In this document: piece by piece, positions 56,199 to 64,000 of the stretch
Numbering within the stretch: position 1 is the stretch's first letter
How the letters are laid out: each line of letters starts with the position of its first letter
NCBI GenBank assembly: GCA_020436025.1
Contig: JAGQYP010000015.1
Span: 1 to 64,000, forward strand
From: Crocinitomicaceae bacterium
GTDB lineage: Bacteria > Bacteroidota > Bacteroidia > Flavobacteriales_D > Crocinitomicaceae
Length of the DNA stretch: 64,000 nt
Reading direction: 5' to 3'
Notes under the pieces: generated by a model
What the model saw: the letters and a program-made list of their open reading frames with translations, nothing else
Database searches by the model: none
Told to the model about the DNA's origin: nothing
Position numbers and translations under genes: made by a program

Positions 56199-57458
56199 AT
56201 GAAATTTCAAGATTTAGACATCATTCAACCTATTCAAGATGCTTTGCGAGAAAAAAATTATGAGGAACCCACGCCCATTCAGGAGCAGGCGATTCCTTTG
56301 GTTTTGAAAGGGAAAGATCTTTTGGGATGTGCACAAACCGGAACAGGAAAAACAGCTGCCTTTTCCATTCCCATGATCCAAAATTTGCAAGCGAGTCTTC
56401 CCGAAGGACAAAAACACAGAAAAATTCGAGGTTTGATTCTGACTCCCACTCGTGAGTTGGCCATTCAAATTGGAGAAAATATTAAGGAATACAGTAAATA
56501 CACCCGGATCAACCACACTGTTATTTTTGGTGGAGTGAAACAAGGAGCGCAGGTCAATCGGTTAAGTAAAGGTGTTGACATATTGGTTGCCACCCCGGGA
56601 CGCTTATTGGATTTGATCCAACAACGTATCATCCATTTAGCCGATATAGAAATATTTGTTTTGGATGAAGCCGATCGGATGTTGGACATGGGATTCATCA
56701 ATGACATCAAAAAGGTATTAAAATTGCTTCCAAGGAAAAGACAATCCTTGTTTTTCTCGGCTACCATGCCCGACAATATTTTGAAGCTGTCGCAGGAGAT
56801 TTTGTTCAAACCCGAAAAGGTAGAAGTGACTCCAGCAGCTACCACAGCAGAGACCATTAGGCAGTTTATTTATTACACCAATCGGGACACCAAAAAGAAT
56901 TTGTTAAGACATATCATCAAGGATAATGAAATGGATCAGGTTTTGGTTTTTGCGAGAACCAAGCATGGATCTGATCGCATTGCTCGAGATTTAAATAAAA
57001 AAGACATTAAGGCTGCCGCCATTCACGGAGACAAAGCTCAAAATCAGAGGCAAAAAACCTTGAGTCAGTTTAAAAATGGCCAGTTGACCGTACTAGTGGC
57101 AACCGACATTGCAGCCAGAGGGATCGACATTGATAAACTCAAATGGGTCATCAACTACGATATTCCAGATCAACCAGAAACCTATGTTCATAGAATTGGA
57201 AGATGTGGAAGAGCTGGTGAAGAAGGAATTGCGATTGCGATTTCAGAGCCAGAAGAAAATGTGTACGTTAAAGCCGTTGAAAGGCTGACTAAAGAAAAAT
57301 TAGAAGAAGTTGAAGACAATCCATTTCCACAAACTGAAAAGCCAATGACGGCAAAGGAAAAGAAAGAGTGGAACAAGGAAAAGATGCGCAAAAGGCAGGA
57401 ATATTTCGACAATCGGAAGAAGAAACCTGGGAACGGGAATAGGAGGAAGAAGAGATAG
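56199..57458 (+). CDS. RhlE-type DEAD-box RNA helicase
   Basis: The 419-residue helicase has PTPIQ (Q motif), AQTGTGKT (45-52), PTRELAIQ, LDEADRMLDMGF (DEAD 156-159), SATM and HRIGRCGRAGE. The tail is Lys/Arg/Asn-rich. Sequence layout fits the RhlE subgroup, which acts in ribosome assembly and RNA turnover. A frame-extending TTG at 56169 is discarded for the ATG at 56199 (MKFQDLDIIQ), which fits the family N-terminus. It is a paralogue of the 49493 helicase but keeps DEAD. Confidence 0.93.
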   Translation: MKFQDLDIIQPIQDALREKNYEEPTPIQEQAIPLVLKGKDLLGCAQTGTGKTAAFSIPMIQNLQASLPEGQKHRKIRGLILTPTRELAIQIGENIKEYSKYTRINHTVIFGGVKQGAQVNRLSKGVDILVATPGRLLDLIQQRIIHLADIEIFVLDEADRMLDMGFINDIKKVLKLLPRKRQSLFFSATMPDNILKLSQEILFKPEKVEVTPAATTAETIRQFIYYTNRDTKKNLLRHIIKDNEMDQVLVFARTKHGSDRIARDLNKKDIKAAAIHGDKAQNQRQKTLSQFKNGQLTVLVATDIAARGIDIDKLKWVINYDIPDQPETYVHRIGRCGRAGEEGIAIAISEPEENVYVKAVERLTKEKLEEVEDNPFPQTEKPMTAKEKKEWNKEKMRKRQEYFDNRKKKPGNGNRRKKR

Positions 57459-57555
57459 TTTATAATTAGATTTTCAGACTATCGGATTTTCAGATTATCA
57501 GATCAACAGAATTTTTAATATTCAGGTTCCTGACTTGTGTATAACTATAGCTATT

Positions 57556-57651
57556 ACACGGAGTTTCACGGTGACCCACGGCGATACACGGAGAGGTTTA
57601 TCTTGGACAAGCGCACCGTGAATCACCGTGGGTCACCGTGCATCCCCGTGT
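57556..57651 (+). repeat. long inverted repeat of CACGG/CCGTG units
   Basis: CACGGTGACCCACGG (57567-57581) is perfectly complementary to CCGTGGGTCACCGTG (57626-57640). Outer arms ACACGG (57556-57561) and CCGTGT (57646-57651) extend the pairing at equal spacing, and further CACGG/CCGTG copies lie in the loop. It can form a very stable hairpin. A 76-codon frame across it is not a gene. Confidence 0.85.
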
Positions 57652-57705
57652 CACAGCTTTCAAATTGTTTGATTAGATTTTCTGTTTTTTTGTATCTTCA
57701 TTTTT

Positions 57706-57930
57706 ATGAAAACAGAGCAAGAATTAATCGATTACATCCTCACAAATGGGGAAATCATTCTGTATGATTCTTTGGGCGATCAACGGTTGATTAATTATGA
57801 CAAGAACAAGGAATCCCTTTATTATTTGAGATGGTTTCCTAGAGAGAATACCGGCGAACCCAGAGAATATTTGACTTTTGAAAAAGCGATTCAAATCATT
57901 CAAAAAGAAAAACCTGAATTTTTGAAATGA
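57706..57930 (+). CDS. conserved-looking small protein, unknown function
   Basis: The 74-residue product is soluble and lacks Cys (TEQELIDYILTNGEIILYDSLGDQRLINYDKNKESLYYLRWFPRENTGEPREYLTFEKAIQIIQ). The balanced codon use and compact predicted alpha/beta mix argue it is a real gene; I recognise no family. A two-way terminator follows. The upstream gap is the CACGG hairpin repeat. Confidence 0.55.
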   Translation: MKTEQELIDYILTNGEIILYDSLGDQRLINYDKNKESLYYLRWFPRENTGEPREYLTFEKAIQIIQKEKPEFLK

Positions 57931-57960
57931 AAAAGGGCTCTATTTTTAATTAGAGCCCCC
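57931..57960. terminator. two-way terminator
   Basis: GGGCTCTA (57935-57942) pairs with TAGAGCCC (57951-57958), flanked by A and T runs. It serves the 57706 gene and the convergent 57966 lipoprotein. Confidence 0.75.
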
Positions 57961-57965
57961 TAAAT

Positions 57966-58226
57966 TTATTTCAAACACTCTGCCCTTTTCGCTTCAAAAG
58001 CCTCTGCTCCCATTTCCTCCTGAATTTTATTACAGTTTTCCACGATTTCCATAGTTCGATTTTTCAAATCCTCAGAGCCACCATTTTCTCTTATTTCTTT
58101 TTCAACTTTTTCCATTTCAGTATGACACTTACAAACATCCCAAGAATTTGCATTCTCTTTTTCATCTTCTGCCCCGCATGACAATAATACCATTCCTAAA
58201 ACAGGAATTAAAAATAATTTTTTCAT
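57966..58226 (-). CDS. small Cys-containing lipoprotein
   Basis: The 86-residue lipoprotein has signal MKKLFLIPVLGMVLLSC. After an acidic linker it shows DVCKCHTEMEKVEKEI and a helical end with C in VENCNKI and AECLK. The CxC motif is shared with the small lipoproteins at 828 and 51481. No known family. Confidence 0.65.
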   Translation of the reverse strand: MKKLFLIPVLGMVLLSCGAEDEKENANSWDVCKCHTEMEKVEKEIRENGGSEDLKNRTMEIVENCNKIQEEMGAEAFEAKRAECLK

Positions 58227-58304
58227 AATTGTAGTTTAATTTTCAATAAAGATAATAATCTATCCGAATTACAAGGCTTGCATAATTTTAAAAAGATTTA
58301 CAAT

Positions 58305-58333
58305 AAAAAAGCACCTCAACTCTGAAGTGCTTC
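58305..58333 (-). terminator. terminator of the DUF2892 gene
   Basis: On the minus strand GAAGCAC and GTGCTTTT arms form a hairpin around TTCAGAGTTGAG and are followed by a T run, 26 nt past the stop. Confidence 0.65.
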
Positions 58334-58358
58334 ACGAATTAAAATATTTTGGTATGAT

Positions 58359-58562
58359 CTATTTGGATTTACAGGTCTTTATTCCGAAGGGTAAGTAAAG
58401 TGGACAAAAGCTAATGAAGCTGGTCAAAAGGAAAATAGCGGCTAAAACAACCAATACAATTCCCAAGGTTCCTTCAATCACTTCCATAAAATACAGCACA
58501 CCGATAACCAAAGCGATTAAAATTCTAACGATTCGATCAACTGATCCCATGTTCTTTTTCAT
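58359..58562 (-). CDS. DUF2892 small membrane protein
   Basis: The 67-residue protein has the family start MGSVDRIVRILIALVIGVLYF, a second hydrophobic helix (TLGIVLVVLAAIFLLTSFISFCPLY) and the typical C-terminal Cys in PLYLPFGIKTC. The family is common in Bacteroidota and often near rhodanese or sulfur genes, though none is seen here. Translation could also start at M5. Confidence 0.85.
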   Translation of the reverse strand: MKKNMGSVDRIVRILIALVIGVLYFMEVIEGTLGIVLVVLAAIFLLTSFISFCPLYLPFGIKTCKSK

Positions 58563-58741
58563 AATTTCTTATTTTATTGTTACAACAAATATTAAAGTAT
58601 TTCAGTTCATTTTATGTGACCATCATCACATTTCGCTATGAAGTTAATCATTTTGTTTTAAGATGGTTGGGGTATAGGACTCTAGCAAAATACCTGGGCT
58701 GAAAGATACTTATCCAAATTTTTTCATTTATAAAAAGGTGT

Positions 58742-58772
58742 TTTGAATATTATTTATCATCCGTTATCTTTG
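58742..58772 (+). promoter_or_regulatory. promoter of the FG-GAP surface-protein gene
   Basis: TTTG (58742-58745), 19 nt and TATCTTTG (58765-58772) match the Bacteroidota sigma-A consensus exactly. The ATG at 58789 is 16 nt downstream. Confidence 0.75.
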
Positions 58773-58788
58773 ATAAAAATAATCTACA

Positions 58789-61700
58789 ATGAAACAATTC
58801 CTAATTATCCTGACCATTTATTTCTTATCTCCATATACATTTTGCCAATACAATCAATTTAGACTAAAGAATAATGTGTTGCCTGATACAATTAGCTCAT
58901 ATGACTTTGGACTAAGTTATATTGATTATCTAGGGAATGGTGATTTAAATGGAGATGGTTTAGAAGATATCATTGTTTCTGGAAGTTCTCAAACATTTTA
59001 TAATGTAATAGATACGATTCACAAAAAGTCATTTGTATTTATAAATGATGGAATGAATAATTTCATATTGGACCCAATTAACACATTGACCCAATATACT
59101 TTTGAATCTGCAGAATTAGTCGATATTGACGGTGATGGAGACTTAGATTTTGCTACTATTTGTAGAGATAGAGCAAATTTTTACAACACACCTCCTTCTT
59201 TCAAATTATTTGAAAATAATGGTGGAGGAAATTTCTCAGAAGTACTTAATCATAATATCAATTTTCAGCCAACGATACACACTTTATATGATGTAAGATG
59301 TTTTGATATAGAGAATGATGGAGATCAAGAAATCATTGTAGGATTTTACGGACCATTAGGTCATCAATATCAACTTTATAAAAACTCTGGAGGATTAAAT
59401 TTTTCAAACATTTCAGCAGTCAATAATGCTGTTGAATTCGAATCAGCTGATTTGAATAACGATAATTACATTGATTTGATCTTTTCAATTGAAGACGGAA
59501 CTAATTCTATCATAAGAACAGAAATTTTTATAAATGATGGTACAGGAAATTTTTCATCTATCCCAAATACATTATCTGGATTTATTGGAGATCTTGCTGT
59601 AGGCCACATAAACAATGATAATTTTCTTGATATTTATTCTCAAGGAGAAGATTATTTTGGAAACCCAGGTCATACTTTCATAATTAATCAAAATGGGGTC
59701 AATTTTAATTCAATTCCCTCAATTATCGATCATGATTTAGGGAGCCTAGTATATTCTCCCATTGGATTAACCAGATATAACTGTCGATTATTTGACATCG
59801 ATGGAGATAGTGATGATGATTTATTCATATCAGATAATAATAAATCAATTGTTTATGAGAATATTGGAAATACAAGAATGCGACAATATCAATCAATAAA
59901 GATTGACACAAGTTCTAAATCAAACTTTTTTTTCTTGGATCTAAATGATGATGGAAACAATGATATTGTTGTATCTTCTGGAAAAGGTGTAAGAACATTT
60001 ATTGGAAATAGAGAATATAAATATTTGGAGAGTGATTTTTCCGATTTTTCTGGTATAGATCAAAATGATTGCTCTTACGGTGATGTAGATGGAGACGGTG
60101 ATATCGATATTTTAATATCAGGGAGAATAGGCAGTGCAAGATCCACAAGAGTGTATGTGAATGATGGAACTGGAAATTATTTAATCCAATCACTGCCAGG
60201 TGTTGAAAATGTTCTTGGAAAAGCAAGACTTGTTGACATAGATGGAGATCAAGACCTTGATATTTATCTAATGGGGTATGGTACAACGACTCTTTATCGA
60301 TCATTATTTTATAAGAATGATGGATCTGGAAATTTCTCCCTTTTCAGCTCAGGTCAAACAAACATCTTATCAACTCAAGCTATTCATTTTTTTGATTGTG
60401 ATGGAGATTTGGATAATGATCTGATTATTTCTGGTCAAGACAGTTTAGGCCTCAAAAGGACGCTACATTATATTAATGATGGAGTAGGAAATTTCTCCTT
60501 GCATTCAAATGTTTTTGATGGATTTACTTTTGGTGTGTTTTCTTCTGGAGATGTGGATGGAGACAATGATGTTGATTTATTTGTTTCTGGATTTGATCAA
60601 TCCTCCAATATTAAAGGGGCGTTATATTTGAATGATGGTTCTGGCAATTATACGGTTGATCCATCTCATGTTTTTGATAGTCTTCGATCAGGTCAAGCAA
60701 TATTTCTAGATATCGACAACGATTTTGACCTTGATTTTATTCAAATTGGTAATTCAAATGATCCGCAAATATTTATTACAAAAAGTTTTGAAAATGATGG
60801 TAGTGGAAATTTCACTCTTCTATCCAATTCTTTTTCCGAAGGGTTAAACGGAGTATCATTAGATACTTCAGATGTTAATTACGATGGGTTTATTGATCTT
60901 ATAATCTGTGGAAGATTGACAACTAACAATCCCCAAACAAAAATTTTATTAAATGACAGCAATGGGGGGTTTTATAGAATTCCTGATTCGCTTCAAATTA
61001 AATCTGTTTATGATGGGAGCGCAAAGTTCTTTGATGCTGATCTCGACGGAGACAAAGATGTATTTATCATTGGGGATACATCTGCACTTAAACAATTTGG
61101 AAGATTATATTTAAGAGATATGGATATATCTTTTTACGAATTGAATTTTGGATCTGTAGATGGATTTTTTTACGGGGATATTACAAGTGGAGATATTGAT
61201 GGTGATGGAGATCTTGATATAGTCACAGTTGGTGGAGACGAACATGAAATTGTTCGGACAATTGTGTATGAAAATGATGGTGATGGAAATTACATAGAAA
61301 AACCACAGCATCAATGGTTTCCACAATATGGCAACAGAGGAAATTGTAAATTATTAGATGTAGATAATGATGGTGATTTGGATCTTCATTTAAGCGGGGC
61401 TGGATCACCGAATGGAAATGAAATCCATTTTAATGATGGGACAGGGTATTTTGGTGCATCGGGCCCATCGAGTACAATGTCTTCAAGAATTGAAGCTAGA
61501 TTTGATTATGCCGATATAAATGCAGATGGTTTTATAGACATTTTAGCAACAAACCCGTTGGAGATGTTCATAAACGATGGGAATGGATCATTCAGTTCTT
61601 TTTCTGGCTCAAATTTACCCAACATTAATTCGTCCTACCCGATAGATATTGCTTTTATTGATGCAGAAGGTGATGGAGACAAAGACATTGTAATTGTAGG

Positions 61701-63729
61701 TCAATCGGCGTTGCCTAATGATACGACAATAATATGCATCAATGATGGTTCAGGATTTTATACCACTTCCAACATGTCAAATTCAATTCCACTTAATACA
61801 CCACAGATAACCGTCGGTGATCTTGATGGAGATACTGATATTGATATTGTTATGCAAGGAACCTATTCAGGAAGTCAAATCCCATATACTAATATCTATT
61901 TAAATAATGGTAGTGGTAATTTCTCTTTATATCAAGAATTTGAAGAAGCTTCAATCGCCGGTGAAGTTGTCCTCGAAGATATAGACAATGACGGGGATTT
62001 AGATCTATTTATGACGGGAAAAAATTCGACTCGATTATGCTATAATGATGGCACTGGATTTTTCACACCTTTGACTGGTAATGTTTTCAGTAATTTATAC
62101 AGATCCAGCGCAGAAATTTTAGATATCGATGGTGATCTTGACAAGGATATAGTTTACGGTGGGTCTATTGCATGGGATGGTCCATTTGGGAATCCCCAAG
62201 ATCCTAATCGTGTAATATGTCAAACTAGAATATATGAAAATACAATTTGTTCACCCGCAATTCATTTCGATACCATTGAAGTTTGTGAAACCTTTGTTTC
62301 TATAGGAGGGATAATATTTAATTCAGACACCTCAGGGATAATTGTAACCTTCCCATTTGCTGCATCCAATGGCTGTGACTCTATCGTAGAAAAAACTATA
62401 ATTTTTCAAACTAGTTATGATACAATTAATTTTGGAACCTTTTGTGATTCTGTGATTTCCCCAAGTGGTAATCAAGTTTTCTTTTCTTCAGGAACTTATG
62501 TCGATACACTAATAAATCAACATGGATGTGATAGTTTACTTACCCTGAATGTTAGTGTGAGTTATTCAAATCAGACTACTATTGATATTTTTTCTTGCGA
62601 TAGCATAGTGGTCCCAAGTGGAAACTACATAATTTACAGTGCAGGATTGTACTACGATACCCTCTTAAATACAAATAATTGTGATAGCATTTTATTCATA
62701 AATGCTGATATTAGATCACATCAACCAAACACCTATCTTTCGAATGACACATTACTGACGGACTCAATATTAGGTGTGAACTATCATTGGTTCAATTGTG
62801 ACAATTCTTTCTTGATTCCCGGTTTTAACGACTACTACTATACTCCAATTTTAAATGGGAATTACTCCGTAATTATTTCGGACTCTATATGTTATGATAC
62901 TTCAAATTGCATCAATATCCAAGTTTGCCCAATCTTGTTTATTGATATCCTGAATTCTACAAATCCAGCTACTGGTCAATCTAATGGGACCATAGAAGTA
63001 GAAGCTCATTCCGGATCTGCACCATACTCCTATTTGTGGTCAAATGGTCCAACTGGAACAGTGAACTCCAACATTGGAGCTGGTGCATACCAGGTAATTG
63101 TTGAAGATGATGACATGTGTTCAGGAAATAGACTAATCCAACTATATGATGTAGATACTTCTGTTGTCGTAAATCCTGTGCAAGATACATTGGTGTCAGA
63201 CACAATGGATATATGTGTGCCATTTAACTACGCTGTGAGCTTTATATACGACTTTTATATTGACTCGCTGGATACAACTATACTTCATATCAATTGGGTG
63301 TTTCTAGATGCAGATTCTAACGTTTATTTGGCTAACGTACCCTATGATATAGATTCTACGTTTGACGAAGGAAATTACTTTGCTATACTAAATATGGAAT
63401 GTGTGGATGGAAATGATAATAAAGTAAACGAAGTCATCTACGATATTTTCTACTATTCGGATCATCAATCTAACCTTGGTCTAAATGATCAGTTGATTAA
63501 TCAGGTTAAGATTTATCCAAACCCAACAACAGGAAGCATAACAATCAATATCGGATCTATTAAACCTCATCACAAAGTAGTTGTTAGAACTATAGAAGGC
63601 AAGCTTGTAGAAGAGTTTGATTTTGATTCTCAAGAAAATCAAGTAGTGATCGATGGTGTTCCGGGAACCTATATTGTTGAGGTGCAAACAAGGTCTGGGA
63701 TTCTTGTAAGAAAGATTGTAAAAAAATAA
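58789..63729 (+). CDS. T9SS-exported FG-GAP/VCBS-repeat surface protein
   Basis: The 1646-residue product has a signal peptide (about 1-19). It then has about 21 FG-GAP/VCBS repeats with Ca-binding D-x-D-GD-x-D motifs (for example DIDGDGDLD; about 50-1140), likely forming one or more beta-propellers. Three Cys-containing repeats of the type CDSIVVPSGNY follow (about 1155-1310), then a SprB-like repeat (NPATGQSNGTIEVEAHSGSAPYSYLWSNG, about 1385-1450). The protein ends in a T9SS type A sorting domain (KIYPNPTTGSITIN ... VRKIVKK). It is secreted and anchored through the gld/por system encoded in this window. Possible roles are adhesion or polymer binding. Confidence 0.9.
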   Translation: MKQFLIILTIYFLSPYTFCQYNQFRLKNNVLPDTISSYDFGLSYIDYLGNGDLNGDGLEDIIVSGSSQTFYNVIDTIHKKSFVFINDGMNNFILDPINTLTQYTFESAELVDIDGDGDLDFATICRDRANFYNTPPSFKLFENNGGGNFSEVLNHNINFQPTIHTLYDVRCFDIENDGDQEIIVGFYGPLGHQYQLYKNSGGLNFSNISAVNNAVEFESADLNNDNYIDLIFSIEDGTNSIIRTEIFINDGTGNFSSIPNTLSGFIGDLAVGHINNDNFLDIYSQGEDYFGNPGHTFIINQNGVNFNSIPSIIDHDLGSLVYSPIGLTRYNCRLFDIDGDSDDDLFISDNNKSIVYENIGNTRMRQYQSIKIDTSSKSNFFFLDLNDDGNNDIVVSSGKGVRTFIGNREYKYLESDFSDFSGIDQNDCSYGDVDGDGDIDILISGRIGSARSTRVYVNDGTGNYLIQSLPGVENVLGKARLVDIDGDQDLDIYLMGYGTTTLYRSLFYKNDGSGNFSLFSSGQTNILSTQAIHFFDCDGDLDNDLIISGQDSLGLKRTLHYINDGVGNFSLHSNVFDGFTFGVFSSGDVDGDNDVDLFVSGFDQSSNIKGALYLNDGSGNYTVDPSHVFDSLRSGQAIFLDIDNDFDLDFIQIGNSNDPQIFITKSFENDGSGNFTLLSNSFSEGLNGVSLDTSDVNYDGFIDLIICGRLTTNNPQTKILLNDSNGGFYRIPDSLQIKSVYDGSAKFFDADLDGDKDVFIIGDTSALKQFGRLYLRDMDISFYELNFGSVDGFFYGDITSGDIDGDGDLDIVTVGGDEHEIVRTIVYENDGDGNYIEKPQHQWFPQYGNRGNCKLLDVDNDGDLDLHLSGAGSPNGNEIHFNDGTGYFGASGPSSTMSSRIEARFDYADINADGFIDILATNPLEMFINDGNGSFSSFSGSNLPNINSSYPIDIAFIDAEGDGDKDIVIVGQSALPNDTTIICINDGSGFYTTSNMSNSIPLNTPQITVGDLDGDTDIDIVMQGTYSGSQIPYTNIYLNNGSGNFSLYQEFEEASIAGEVVLEDIDNDGDLDLFMTGKNSTRLCYNDGTGFFTPLTGNVFSNLYRSSAEILDIDGDLDKDIVYGGSIAWDGPFGNPQDPNRVICQTRIYENTICSPAIHFDTIEVCETFVSIGGIIFNSDTSGIIVTFPFAASNGCDSIVEKTIIFQTSYDTINFGTFCDSVISPSGNQVFFSSGTYVDTLINQHGCDSLLTLNVSVSYSNQTTIDIFSCDSIVVPSGNYIIYSAGLYYDTLLNTNNCDSILFINADIRSHQPNTYLSNDTLLTDSILGVNYHWFNCDNSFLIPGFNDYYYTPILNGNYSVIISDSICYDTSNCINIQVCPILFIDILNSTNPATGQSNGTIEVEAHSGSAPYSYLWSNGPTGTVNSNIGAGAYQVIVEDDDMCSGNRLIQLYDVDTSVVVNPVQDTLVSDTMDICVPFNYAVSFIYDFYIDSLDTTILHINWVFLDADSNVYLANVPYDIDSTFDEGNYFAILNMECVDGNDNKVNEVIYDIFYYSDHQSNLGLNDQLINQVKIYPNPTTGSITINIGSIKPHHKVVVRTIEGKLVEEFDFDSQENQVVIDGVPGTYIVEVQTRSGILVRKIVKK

Positions 63730-63827
63730 ATTGAATTTCTAGTAGGGGTGGGGTCGGAAATTCGGTTTTGAATTCAAAAAAATAAGCTTCTATCATTCAG
63801 GGAAACCACCAACCTATGAATGAGACA

Positions 63828-64000
63828 TTACTTCTCAATCATAGGTATCCTAATCATCTTTTTATCTAAGATCATTTCAAGTGTCACAATCTGTGTGTCT
63901 GGATTGTAAGTCCACTCAATTTCCCAAACTTCGCCTTTCCTGTTTTTGCCTTTATAAAAGAATGTTGGGTTATCTTCCTCAAATTCTAGATCAATCAAAT
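63828..64000 (-). CDS. 3' end of an uncharacterised gene (runs off the window)
   Basis: The minus-strand frame ends at TAA (63828-63830) and stays open to the window edge. The last 57 residues read LIDLEFEEDNPTFFYKGK..., then a beta-hairpin EVWEIEWTYNPDTQIVTLEMIL and IRIPMIEK. No family can be named from this part. Confidence 0.6.
   Translation of the reverse strand, partial: LIDLEFEEDNPTFFYKGKNRKGEVWEIEWTYNPDTQIVTLEMILDKKMIRIPMIEK

Noticed and set aside
57537..57767. 76-codon ORF across the CACGG hairpin
   Set aside because: It lies on an inverted repeat and overlaps the better-supported 57706 gene in another frame.

Overview
The window reads as a chromosomal segment of a gliding-type Bacteroidota, most likely in the Flavobacteriales. 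A Crocinitomicaceae-like relative is my guess from the proteins, not something the sequence proves. The evidence is a complete gldKLMN/porP set, gldB and gldC, a T9SS-sorted surface protein, a dcw cluster in Bacteroidota style, and several TTTG-N19/20-TAnnTTTG promoters, which is the Bacteroidota sigma-A signature. Base composition is AT-rich and genes are densely packed. I see no prophage, transposase, CRISPR array or rRNA operon.

Layout. 1-772: one intact initiator tRNA-fMet, a small GIY-YIG nuclease gene directly behind it, and several broken copies of the same tRNA/terminator/GIY-YIG unit, two of which carry a palindrome inside the tRNA. 828-3152: a small lipoprotein and an ABC-F ATPase. 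3214-9614 (minus): porP/sprF-gldK-gldL-gldM-gldN, the type IX secretion and gliding motor/ring core. 9829-13395 (minus): an arginase-fold protein and topA. 13528-20785 (plus): miaB, a sigma-54 activator, lptE, a Gln/Glu-repeat protein, secG, groES, groEL. 21064-25711: a two-component system facing a four-gene envelope operon that includes one apparently frameshifted gene. 25825-42007 (minus): yqeY and the dcw cluster in transcription order mraZ, rsmH, ftsL-like, ftsI, murE, mraY, murD, an extra 159-codon gene, ftsW, murG, murC, ftsQ, ftsA, ftsZ, yqeY. 42293-46082: engB, gldC, gldB, an outer-membrane protein and nadE. 46378-58562: mostly single genes (TPR/SpoIIE phosphatase, two DEAD-box helicases, acyltransferase-hemN pair, small lipoproteins) separated by several kinds of palindromic or direct repeats. 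58789-63729: a 1646-residue FG-GAP/VCBS-repeat protein with a T9SS sorting domain. 63828-64000: the 3' end of a further gene.

How the parts fit. The gld/por genes build the type IX secretion system and gliding motor, and the large FG-GAP protein is a probable cargo of it. The dcw genes make meso-DAP-type peptidoglycan precursors and the divisome. LptE and SecG serve outer-membrane LPS assembly and Sec export.

The most unusual points are: (1) the 159-codon gene between ftsW and murD, which looks like a stand-alone degenerate paralogue of the MurD C-terminal domain; (2) the tRNA-fMet/GIY-YIG repeated unit with palindromes inside broken tRNA copies; (3) paired GTGG-type MraZ-box-like repeats facing both ways between mraZ and engB; (4) -7 promoter elements lying only 4-5 nt from start codons, suggesting leaderless mRNAs. 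All calls come from reading the sequence and from family knowledge; no database search was run.
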